A DNA stretch of 64,000 nt from Liquidambar formosana (lineage: Eukaryota; Streptophyta; Magnoliopsida; Saxifragales; Altingiaceae): positions 22,610,717 to 22,674,716 of the forward strand of contig CM077828.1 of assembly GCA_039720395.1 (NCBI GenBank), read 5' to 3'. Positions 35,834 through 47,205 of this stretch are shown here, piece after piece. Each line of letters begins with the position of its first letter. Within the stretch, counting starts at the first letter, position 1. Under the pieces are notes generated by a model, which saw only the letters and a list, made by a program, of their open reading frames with translations, did not search any database and was not told where the DNA came from. The translations under genes were made by a program, and so were the position numbers.

Positions 35834-38800
35834 TTAATGCACATTTTCATAATTTGACATCAACACCCTTTGTGCGTTCAAAACTACAGGAGAACCTTTC
35901 TTGGTTTTCTCCACAATCTGCTGTATCAATAGCTTCTCCATCTCATCATCACAATCACTGTATTCATCTCCACTTACATTGGAAGCATTTAATCTCTGAA
36001 CCCTTGAGATGTGCTCTTCCCACGTTCTTACATTCGGGGGACCGCATTTCCTTGATGTTTTATCTTTCCTGATTGTACAATGTGGCATGAAACTGTTTTC
36101 CTCACCATTCTGACCAACCCCAGATGGTAAATCCTCTTCTTCTGCCTCATTAATCTTCATCAGCTCTTCGTAAGCCTCATTATACGCATCTAGAGCTTCC
36201 TCTGATAGATTTATAATCAGAGGCTGGGTTATGGAATTACTTTCTTCTATAGCAAGTTGGAATTTCATGGGCAGAGGAAGATCCCAATTCCTTGTTTGAA
36301 AAATCCCTCCAAGAATTATTATGGTCTGACTCCATAAGATGGACCTTCTGCTGGCTGTTTTGAAGAGCAGTCTCTAGCACCTTGATATGTTCTTCTAGTC
36401 TTGATTGAATGACTTCATGTAAACGCAAGCTCAGTTCTCGGGGTGAGACTGCATAATTTGCGGAGTGAGTTGTGGAGGTGCTGGTTGTGTCTGGGTCTGA
36501 GTCGGATAGGGCACCAACCATTTTGGCTCTCAACTCTCCCTGAACGAATTCTGCTTCGAAGTCTGGGTCAATCTGCACATTTCAAGCTCCAGTTAAAACT
36601 TATGAAAGGAGACAAACAATTCCATGTAATAGTTTCTTTTTCATTCTGGCAAACAAAATTTCAATGAGAAGGCCTCGTACACATGGGGATTTTATTCTAA
36701 TTATACACAAATAACAGTTGGGCTTCTTTCAATGGCCTTCACAGAGGGTGATCAAAGGAGTCTACACGTGCCAAATATTGAAATTTATAATGCAAGGAAA
36801 TATTAAAACTGGCCAGTAACTACAGAAAGTTTTATATATCAAGTTACCAACCCTAACTTAGCTACAAGCCTACAAGCATTTGGTTCAGGTCTATTATGTG
36901 GATGGAGCTTATCCTGAGAACCATGATAACCATATTTTCCTAACTGAATGACCGATTTGATTGTTTTGGAATGCTATATGAAAGAAAGAACACTGGCCAA
37001 AAAAACTAAACTACGAACATGCGCTTAAAATGCACAGACTAACCTTTAAGAATTTGTGCAATTGATTACTTGGGGTTTTTGCAGAGTTTGAAACTAATGT
37101 TTTGTCAGATGTATTTTTTGTGCACAGGTGGCTGCTGAGTTTAGGAAAATATGTGAACCTTTCTTTGTTAATGTTATATTATTTATTAAACAATTCAACG
37201 AAAATGAGTGGCTAATTGAGATTGCCTAGAATTATGCAAATATGAAGGAAAACATACATGTAACAGAACCACCTAGAGAAGAGGAGAGCAGGAAAGAAAA
37301 TTATCCATGATATCGAAATGCCTTAGAGCACTCATACTGATGACCAATAGTATGCTTGGATTTATCATGGAAGTAGCAGATAGGTGAGGCCATAATGAAC
37401 AATTCCACAACAATTTCTGATAAGAACTGAATTTGAAAATTAATTGACAAAATATGGTGAATAAGTTGGAAAAAGATTCGGAATTCATGAATGAAATTAA
37501 TCTGGGAGATCAAAGCATGTCAGGGAAAAAGGAGAAGAACATATCACCACTTAATCAATATTTAGAATGATCTGGACGATATGCAAATAATATGAGAAGT
37601 GTATGGAAATATTCAGGATAGTAATAAAAATTTGAAAATTGTTGTATTTTAAAATGTATTTTAAAATGAACTATGCATGGTTAAAGAAATCAGAATTTGG
37701 TCATAGCTACATTCTGGTGATAATAGAATATTCATCCATTAATAAGAAATCAATTGCATGAGAAACAAAGATGCCTGAGTCACAATGTTAACATGGTTCA
37801 CTACCTTGTAGCATCTCGAAAAAAGATCCTCATGTTGGTCAGTTTATTTAAATTCAATGTGTAAATGAATGTTTCTTTAAATATATGCCATAAATACAGC
37901 ACCTAAAATTCAACCACATTTCCTTGTAACTATTTCCATAAGTATTTGGACAATGTAAAATCACTGAAGTCCGAAATTCATTCAGTCAACATGTTCACAA
38001 TTTCCTAATTCAACATTATCTTTCCAAATTAAAACCACTCCACATTATTATAATTTTGGGATTAATTATAAATCCACTGGCCACTAAGAAACAACTGAAT
38101 TTTCTATTCAATCATATGCGACTAAATGCATTCAAAATATTTGAGTATTGATGAAAAACAAACGCACACAAAAACAAATTAACAGACAACACAGATCCAT
38201 AAAAACAAAATCCACTTAGATAGAGTGCAATGTGATTAGGGGGAGCTAACTGACCTAACTCAACCTCAGGTAGTTTGGTTGAATTTTACATAAACTCGGT
38301 GTCGTTTTGCATTGAGAGATCAGAACCAACCTATGGTTTTTTCAAACTTGGGTTGATGAGTATAAATCGACCCAACCCGAGAACCGATTCCCAACATATT
38401 TGATATACAATCTATGTAACATGGACACTTCAGAATATGTGATGTACCTGCCTCAGACACAAAACACATGGGTATCGGTATGCAGGGGCGGACCTACATG
38501 TAAGCTTGGGGGGGCTGTGGCACCCCCAAAATTTTTTTGAGTCCTTTGAAATGTGATCAATTCCATCAAGTGGCACCCTTAAATTTGATAAAGTGGCACC
38601 CCCAAATTGGATTATTTACATCCAAATAATACATTTTTATGTTTGGACACAATGTGACACCCCTTTAAAATTTGTTTAATTTGATAAAGTGGTACCCTGA
38701 ATTTAATTACCTACTTGCAAATAATTCATTTTTATATTTGCACACATACATTGTATGTATGTTTGTGTTTGTATATGTACTAGTGCATTAGTGGCAACCC

Positions 38801-40817
38801 CAAACCAAAAATTCTAGTTCCGCCCCTGTCGGTATGGATGTTTCAGACATGCCTGTTTTTGAACAGATACTAAACAAGTGTGTCCGATAAAAGGAAGAGT
38901 GAAACACATTTCTAATCACGAAGAAATTCTTAGGATGCTTACTTTCTTTATTTGTTTCTCTAATACACAATGGTTTCATAAAAAAGTTAAGTACCCATGT
39001 TTAATATTCTATGTTATATGGAGACTTCATTTTATCCAAGGGTGTAAAAATTATGTTCTATGATTTGGAGGACAAATGAATCTAATACTCAATGAAAAGT
39101 TGAAAACACATTATATAAAATGAATTTCAAACGGGGCTCCTAAGTTTTATATCACAAATAATGCTTTATCTTAATAATGTGTGTCAATAACATTGAACAA
39201 AATTAACTAGCATGGTAACTTTGGGGTGATAATTCTAAAGGATTTTAAATCCTCAACAAACTTGCAAATGAATATTATTATATATGTAAGAGATTATCAT
39301 AAATACCTAAACACACTACCAATGCAAGAAAGAAACCAAATATGTACATAAACACTCGTATTACTTCCTATGATTTTAAAAAGGAAATGGTCACTAAATT
39401 CTTCAAATGGAGCATACAGTATCTCATCATGATAGACCACCATAGTTGCATATGAAGTTCCAAAGAACAAGCTTCACTTTTCATGGACAAAATGGATAGT
39501 TGTAAAGCTTTGTAAGCAGAAAGGCTTGTTAGTTGTCTTTTCTTCATTCAATAAGTCCTCCCACAATAATACAAAGCAATCCAATGAACAGAAAACAAGC
39601 CCAATGGGTACTGATGCAGTAAAAAAATTAATCACATGAGATAAACATAACCCATCAATGTGAAACTTGAATGTCAGGAGTCAGGACGTTATGCATAAGA
39701 ATCCTAGAATAAACAGACATGCTTACCTCAACAAGATCGGATACTCTCTCTTCAATCTAGATGAACTCATGCTCAGTTCCAACCTCTCCAGTTCAGCTTC
39801 AAGCTCTGCTTCAATTTTACTTATAGATCCTGAATTCTCCTCTGACTTATAATCATATGGTTCTTTAGCATCATATTTTGTTGATTTATCCATATCCTGT
39901 TGAGGGGAAGAGTCATTTGATGCCCTGTTGTGAAAGGAATGTTCATTTGTGTCTTGTGATTCATAATTCTCATCAGATAGTTCCTTCATGGTTAATGAAT
40001 CTTTCATCTCAAGTTCCTCATTGTAGATCTTGAACTAAGTTCTCTGTCTGCTTCAACACCTCTTTCAATTTGTCTACTTCCCTTTTGTTTGCCATGACAG
40101 AAGATATTATGCCAATAGAAAATCCAAGGTAGAATAGAAGTGTTCCATCGGTTGATCCTGATGAGGGAGAAAGTGTTAGGGCATGTTAGAGAAAAACCAT
40201 TCATGTAATAAATGAATGGAGCATTGGACACAGGATCTCAAACATGATATTTATGAAACCTGATTCACTTAAATGTTGACAAATGCCATTCCAAATGTAG
40301 AAGGTTTTTGTCAGATATTATTTTGACTTTCTACATTAGTGGCTAACATCTATTTAGTAAGAGGCCAAGAGTTGTTCAAAAAACAATATTACTCTAATAA
40401 GCGCTGCACCATACGGAAGCTAACACAAATGAAGCAAGGGCAATGGATTCTTCTTATGATTTTATTAAATAAAAAGATGCTTCAAAGAGTTGATAGAACA
40501 TCAATAATAGCTAAAGATAGAGCTGGGATGCAGTATATCCAAAAGGTTCACTAAATTGACCAGTTTCTCATAGTCACATAGAGTGGACCATGTAATAGTT
40601 CTACCGAGAAGTTAATTTTCACCCCCTATAGCAAAGACAAGGGCAGAAGCTGAAATCTACAATGCTTCCTTTGGTTTCTGTGAAGACTGAGGGAATTTTT
40701 ATTATTTTTTAGTTGGTGGGGTGAGGTGAGATATTACAACAATTTGAATTTTGAATGCTGGTTATAAGCTTCTACGTTTTCTTTTCTCCTGTTGTCTCTA
40801 GGGCTTCACAAAAGAAA

Positions 40818-40848
<31 letters not shown>

Positions 40849-42239
40849 AGAGAAGAAAAACAAATGAAGCATCAGAGAATATACAACTCTCATTTTGAAG
40901 GTTGCAAATGTGTAGCCATATTTTGATAGTAGTAAATATATACCTTAAAATTCTCACAGAAATGATGAATCTTTCTCTTCTTTCAAGATATAGCACGCTT
41001 AATAAGAATGAGAAATGAAGTGAGTAAAAAAATGTTCAAAATTATTTAAACAACTAAGCTAACATATAGTTTACCTCTTAATCAAACAAGTTGGTTACCA
41101 CATTCACTTCTCTCACAACTTTAGTAATTTTTTCAATTAATACTACTGGGAAGTGGGAACAAAACAAATGATTACAACTCCTTAGAAGTTGAATCCTAGA
41201 ACAATCTAACCTAGAAGAATTCAATAAAACATGATACTTTTGAATTTAATCAAAATAGCATTGTAGCATAAGTGAAAAGAAAATTGATCAAGAAAATGAG
41301 AGCACTACCTCCATGTGAATGGAAGTTATTTCCACCGACCACTTTTGTGGAACTTCCCAATCTTCCACCTCGATCCTTTCCTGTCTTACGTTTCACTTTG
41401 CTTGGGAGCTCTGCAGTCCCAATATGTGGTAGCAGAGGAACCCCAAGGACAGCTTCCTTTTCGTTTGAATAGGGTTCCCTGTGTAGCTTCTTTTCCTTCA
41501 TTCCAATCTGCGCACTGAAACAATCACCACTTGCTCGGCTAATAATTTGACTTCCATCAGTTACTAACAATGGCCTCATGGTTGGTGCAGATGGCGATGG
41601 AAGAGAGCTAAGAATATACTCTTCCATTTCCACATGTTCCTTATACAGCTGAGCCATGAGGCAACTTTCTAGGGAACTAAGAGGTTTAACAATATTCCCA
41701 CATGACAGTTTAGATCTAAGAGAGCTTCTCTTCCAAGAAGAACCATGAAAAGAGCCCAATTCTCCAGTGGAAGGTTCAGGTAATAAATCACCAGAACTAT
41801 CATCATTTACCCTGCTTTGATCTCCATTTTCTTGAAGATTTTCATTTCTTAATAACCCAGGTGGTAAACTCGATATAGAAAGTAAATTGCAATCCTCATT
41901 GTTCCCTAAATTTATCAGATTTTCACCATCAAACCCACTAGTACAAGCCACTTCTGGCACTGAAGCACCATCTGACCGGGACATTTCTGAAAATTTTGTG
42001 TCCGAAACCTCTTCTCTTTCTGTAGAAACATCTCCGCCTTGTTTTTTTCTCTGTGCCAAACTGTGGGAGGGACAGCTTTTGTTGTTAAGCTGCTGAATTG
42101 ATGGTGGGGATTCGGGTTTCTCAAAAGTAGAACCTCCAGAAGATAACTCCGATAAGCTATCCCTATCCTTCAAAAGATTCTGCCAATGCTTTGCTACATA
42201 TCCAGCACCAGCAGCTGCTGCGACAAGCCACATATCCAT
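35834..42239 (-). CDS. POLAR-like protein, frame-disrupted
   Basis: Three exons on canonical sites: 42239-41309 (ATG 42239, MDMWLVAAAAGAGYVAKHW), 40157-39727 and 36572-35834. Conserved parts are SLESCLMAQLYKEH, the hydrophobic GTLLFYLGFSIGIISSVMA in exon 2, the coiled-coil IEAELEAELERLEL, IDPDFEAEFVQGEL, and the C-terminal CDDEMEKLLIQQIVEKTKKG. By memory these match plant proteins named after POLAR, a scaffold that becomes polarised at the cell cortex in asymmetric stomatal divisions. Three one-base shifts break the frame: an extra base making TGA at 40018-40020, a missing base near 39765, and an extra base near 36254. Flanking protein sequence resumes in the family pattern each time. Read literally, the product stops after 356 residues; with the shifts ignored it would be about 699. 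Either sequence errors or a young pseudogene would explain this. Confidence 0.68.
36573..39726 (-). other. Second intron of the POLAR-like gene (3.15 kb)
   Basis: The donor GAG|GTAAGC ends exon 2 at 39727 and the acceptor TGCAG|ATTGAC opens exon 3 at 36572. The intron carries the hAT-type element at 38483-38828, inserted in an older repeat. The rest is AT-rich, with no coding exon recognised. Confidence 0.65.
38483..38828. mobile_element. 346-bp hAT-type non-autonomous element with exact 8-bp duplication
   Basis: The ends are CAGGGGCGGACCTA and, inverted, CAGGGGCGGAACTAG, a well-known terminal pattern of plant hAT elements. Both sides carry TCGGTATG (38475-38482 and 38829-38836). Inside, the phrase GTGGCACCC recurs three times. 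No coding capacity is present. The exact duplication suggests a fairly recent insertion. Confidence 0.88.
40821..40849. repeat. G homopolymer run in the first intron of the POLAR-like gene
   Basis: An uninterrupted run of nearly 30 G residues following AAAGGA and followed by AGAGAAG. It lies in the intron 40158-41308. Confidence 0.7.
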
Positions 42240-42254
42240 TTTCACTCTCCCTTC

Positions 42255-42625
42255 CACACAAAAAACACTACCCGAATTCTACGACACAAATTTTCCTCTT
42301 TGCCTCAATTCCCAAAATCATTAACCCAAAGACCACAATTTTCATGAATTAAAAAATGATGAACAATGTCTGAACCCAATAACCAAAAACCAACTAATTC
42401 TCTAGAGCAATAATCAATCACAGAAGCAAAACCACTTACACAGACAAAAACACTACCCCAGTTGCTCAACACAAATTTTTCTCTGTCCCAGTTCTCAGCA
42501 TCAGAAACCCAAAGAAAACAATTACCATGAATCTGAAAACAAAAAACAATGCCCAACCCCAAAAGAGACAAAATGCTCTGTTTCCCTATACCAATAATCA
42601 ATTTCAGAAACAAAACCCTCAAGCT
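42255..42625. repeat. Degenerate tandem duplication (~185 bp) in the POLAR-like 5' leader
   Basis: The block from ACAAAAAACACTACCCGAAT (about 42258) recurs from ACAAAAACACTACCCCAGTT (about 42441). Both then carry CACAAATTTTYCTCT, AACCCAAAGA, CCATGAATC or TCATGAATT, AATAATCAAT and AGAARCAAAAC, in the same order. It lies directly upstream of the start codon, in the presumed 5' UTR or promoter. Confidence 0.65.
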
Positions 42626-45578
42626 CAGAATATACAATCCATCAAGAACACAAGATTACACAAGAACCAATGGATGAAATATCAACATCTAATCCTAAAA
42701 TACAAATAAGCAGAAAATCAGGATCAAAGTCCCAAATAGAGAACTTCCTTTAAACTCCGAACAATCAATCCCAAAATCCACTTGTGAAAAGATATCACAA
42801 ATCTAATCCCTACCCAATTTAAAGCAATCTATGTACTGCAAAACCCATCAATGCTCAGAACCCATTTCCCCAAAACCTCCCTCATTTTCAAAAACAGCAA
42901 CAGCCCACCATACCCATTTGTGCAATAAGGTAACATATATCCAGGCTCTACCCATTTGAAAGCAGCCTCTTTATTGCAATACCCATCAATGAACAGAACC
43001 CAATTCATCAAATACCACTACTCTATGTCCACAGTTGATGAACTACGAGAAGAATGTGTGTGTGTGTGTCTATATATAAGAAAATGGCTAACAGTTCGAA
43101 TCCCGACCTTCAAAAAGAACACCTTTTAGGACCAGTATTAGAGGCAAATCTAACAGACCGAGCTTTCCCAGACGATTGTGCTTGTTGATGGGATGGGATA
43201 CCTCGTAAGAATAACACCCGTTGCTCTGTTATCTGCAGGAGATAAAGCCTACGATGCTATTACAATTGTACAGACGTCATAGACAACAAAGCAAACAAGA
43301 AAAATAACAAGAAATTTACATATTTTTTTAATTGATTCATTAGGTTATACATTTGGGCCCTAGCCAAATAATATATATTTTTTAAAAAAACGAAAAAAAG
43401 AAGACGAAGAAGAATGGTTGTACATTTGGGTATTCAATTGTATTTGGGTATTCAATTGTTTTGTAGTGTGAGAAGAGAAATTAAGAGGGTATAAGTTTAT
43501 AATAGTCAAGGAGTGTGTTCCAACAAGGATATTTTTTCATTTTTAATATTTAGGTCAATGAAAAATCAACTAATTTATGAACCATGGTGATCAATTTTTG
43601 AAATCTCCGTATGTGCCCTAATATATACACTTTTATCAAATTAAGTCTCAAAAAATGGATCAATAACTAAGTGAAAGGTTTTACGATTCAACTTTTCCTT
43701 CTTTTCCTTCGTTCTTAAGACCAACAACTAGCTAAGTTATCATAAAAGTTGGTTGATTAAAGTGAACAATGATCTTATCTGTGTTTTAAAGATTAGTGAT
43801 TAGTTACATCAGAGATTTGGATAATCTTATTGATAAAAGAAAATTAATGTCTTAATAACCCCAATTGTGAATTACTCGTTTTCAAACCTTTCTTTTTTTT
43901 TTTTCTTCATTAGATGAGTCGCAAACACTTGATTTGATCGTACATACCCACTTTGCCAAAGAAAACCAATGGTTTTATTTCACTAGTTATTTTGCAATGT
44001 AAGGCAAGGCATAAGGGTGAATTTTAGGCTTTTAAAAAAAATTACTATTTTTTATGGATTCCATCTAACATCATCTATTTCACAGTGAACACAAGTTATT
44101 AGTAGGTCAAGATCGCTGTAATATTCTTTAGGCCCTTTTAAGATATTCTGTATTAGATTTCTATCCTTTAATCCCTATTTGTTAGTAGCTTATATTTGTG
44201 GGTTTTCCCTCATGTTGGTTCCAATTATTAAATTTGGGGCAATATTTGGAGAGTGAAATTTCAAAATTTTCTAAACAATTTTCTAAACAAAAAGAGGGAG
44301 GCTGAAAATTGTTTTGGATTATCAAATCTACAACCTCTTCCAAATAATTCTTTCTTGACCTCATGAGAAGATGGCTGATTTTCCTTTTCTTCCACTCGAA
44401 CTTAGATATATTTTTTTTTAAAAATCCAAATTAAAATGTATCTTATGTGAGGAATAATAATCATTTTAATTGAAGTTATTATGACTATAATTCCTAAGAT
44501 AAAATGTGAAGGGTTCATTTAGAGAAGGGATCCTCTTGAGGCTGCAGTACTTCATTGGAGACTTGGATATAATTGGCCCTGACAACAAGGGAAAACAACA
44601 TTTGGTCCCTCAGACTATGAAGGGTCACCTGTACCCATCAACTTTCTCACCTACTTGGCAGTTGGTGAGATCATGAAATTAAATTTGGTGCATATATGGT
44701 CCTATGTAAGTATCAACTTTGAGAAAGTCACAATGGGTGTGTTTTCTTGGGTACAACAGGGACCCTCTAGAATATTCACATATAAGATTTCATTATAAAA
44801 TGTCATATAACTTAATTATTCATATAAAGTGAGAGTTTGATGTTCTCCAATCAGATAGTATTTTGTTAGATCGGCACATGTTGACTTATTTTTCATATAT
44901 TTTTGGTTGAATTTGTATTTATGAGACAATAGATTTGAGAAGTACAATGAAATGGTTGGGGTGTTTGAATTGCATGGCCAAAATGATTGAAAAGAATGAG
45001 AAACTCCTATGGCAAGAAAGAGTGTGAGGGGTTCCCTTTTGACAGATGGATTCTTTCTAACTTTTGCTTAAAGAGATTTTCATCATCATGAGAGGAAAAT
45101 TATGACACGAGAACTGAAAATGGCCATCTGTGAAGGCTGGCCCTAATGGGCCATGGCCAATGATGGTACACCTCAAAATCTCAAATCAGGTGTGGAGGGC
45201 TACAAAATAGGGAGATTAAGTAGTCTACATGGAATGTGGGGTCTGGGAGTAATAAGAGCACCCTTTTTACCAAATGTACTTTCTTTCTCTCCAACGTAAA
45301 AAATAAAAATAAAATAAGAGCTCTGTAGGAGATGTTCTTAGTACAATGAAAAACATCATACAATTCTATACCCTACCCCTATAAAGTGAGTCCCTCTTCC
45401 TAAGTTTCTTTCAAAATGATAAAGATTGCGAATTCCCAACCTCTTCTCTAAAGAAAGGAAGAGAAGGAAGAGGTACCACCTTGCCAAAAAGGCCACTAGT
45501 GTCCAGTTGTCTACCCTTAATATGTTTTATGTCTAATTTTTTGCCCACAAACCAAGTAATTGAAGAGGGTAATTGAAA

Positions 45579-45980
45579 GGGCCTCTATTGGCACCCAAAG
45601 ACTTGTTTTTTTATTCCCTACTTATTTTACGCTTTAAAGTTTTAATGAAAAATATAGAAGGTTTTCATAAAAAAACTAATTATGTATTTTATTAGAAAAC
45701 ATCATTTTAAGCAACATTTTAGAAGAAAGTTTTTCCAAAATCTATCGTTTAAGTAGACTTTTTTGCCATTTATAGTTTTCGCTTCATAAATGACTAAAAA
45801 GTCCACTTAAATGATAGATTTTGGAAAAACTTTCTTTCAAAAAGTTATTTAAAATGATGCTTTCTAATAGATACAGCGCAATCAGTTTTTATAAAAATCT
45901 TATATATTTTTCATAAAATCTTAAAGTATACAATAAGTGGAGATGAAAAGCAAGTCTTTGGGTGACCAATAGAGGCTTCC
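45579..45980. mobile_element. 402-bp Mutator-type foldback MITE with exact 9-bp duplication
   Basis: The arms begin GGGCCTCTATTGGCACCC and, inverted, GGAAGCCTCTATTGGTCACCC; they stay complementary almost to the centre, where AATCTATCGTTTAAGTAGAC faces GTCCACTTAAATGATAGATT. The element is flanked by TAATTGAAA at 45570-45578 and 45981-45989. Nine-base duplications are made by Mutator-like transposases. No coding capacity is present. Confidence 0.88.
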
Positions 45981-46639
45981 TAATTGAAATCAATGAATGG
46001 GTGGACCCATTAAACAATGTTGAGCAAGGCCCACTTGAGAGGGATGTCACATAACAGAAAAGTGAAGGAATCAAAGAAAGCAACAGCATTAGTAATATTT
46101 TTGTGGATATCATGTGCACAACTGAAATCGCACTAAAATAGTATTAGATACTTGAGGGTCGCTTGTTCAGGATTCTCTTTTAATTACGAGCTACTTGGCC
46201 TGCCAATTTTCTGAAAATTATAAAATCTCCAGCTTTAACTAGATTTTTTTCTTTAATGTATCATGATTGGGACATGGAACATCTTAGGCAGAGGTATGAT
46301 GTAATAAAGAATGTCCAAACAGGCCAATTAGAATTCCAGGACTAACCCATAGTGGGCTTGGATTATTACTAAGGAGGGCGGCTATTGCAATCCCTTTAAC
46401 TTTATTTGTAAACCTTCTCTTTCTTTTCTTTTTTTTTTTCCTTCAAGGTTTCATAAAAATATGAAAAGTTTTTATGAAAAATGGCCACTCGATCTACTAG
46501 AAAACCCTATTTTGAACAACTTTGTAGAAAAAATTAAAATAAACATTTCAATAAAAAAATTGAGCTGAATTAATGTGCTAACCGTGAATCAAAAACAAAC
46601 AATTAACATAACAACATTAACCCTCTATTTGGTACATTA

Positions 46640-46867
46640 ACCCTCTATTTGGTTCATGGATTCTACCAAGGAATAAAAAAAAAAAAGAAGGGAAAAAAAA
46701 TGAAGAGGAAAGAAAATGGAGGGAAAATATAAAATCATATCAAACCAAAATTATTCCAATTCTTCTTCTTCTTTCAATTTTCCACTGCAACCAAATAAAG
46801 AAAAATAGAATTTCTTATATTTTATTTTTTTTCATTGATAAAATCCTGCAAACCAAATAGAACCTAA
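46640..46867. mobile_element. Possible small inverted-repeat element, A-rich centre
   Basis: CTCTATTTGGTTCATGGATT at the left faces CAAACCAAATAGAACC at the right. A short direct repeat of TTAACCCTCTATTTGGT precedes it, so one end may be duplicated. No clear target duplication was found; this call is weak. Confidence 0.4.
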
Positions 46868-47205
46868 GACTCCACTCAGTTCTAGAAAGAATAACAGAAA
46901 GGAAAAAAGCTAGAAATCAAGAATTAAAAAAGAAACGGTGCAGAAAAATAACAACGATGTTATGTCCTAAGATTTAACATTAAATTGGTGTTTAAAGTAC
47001 GTAAACAACATCCAAAGCTTCATCTTTATTCGTCTTCTCATATAAGTTTTATACATTCTCTGTTATGATAAAGGAAAAATCATAACCTTGTACGAATGGG
47101 AAGAAATGCAACTACATAATGCAGGTGCCCAGGCAGCCCCAGCGAATAATAATAAAACAAATGGGAAGAAAAAAAACAGAAACAAGAAGATTTAAAAAGT
47201 ACAAG

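Larger units (their letters stand above)
43080..47205. other. Spacer with small transposons, no gene seen
   Basis: No gene is supported between the POLAR-like 5' end and the phosphoserine phosphatase stop. The Mutator-type MITE at 45579-45980 is the clearest element. A weaker inverted pair (CTCTATTTGGTTCATGG at about 46645, CAAACCAAATAGAACC at 46850) bounds an A-rich insert of about 230 bases. Other open frames are short and without domains. Confidence 0.45.
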
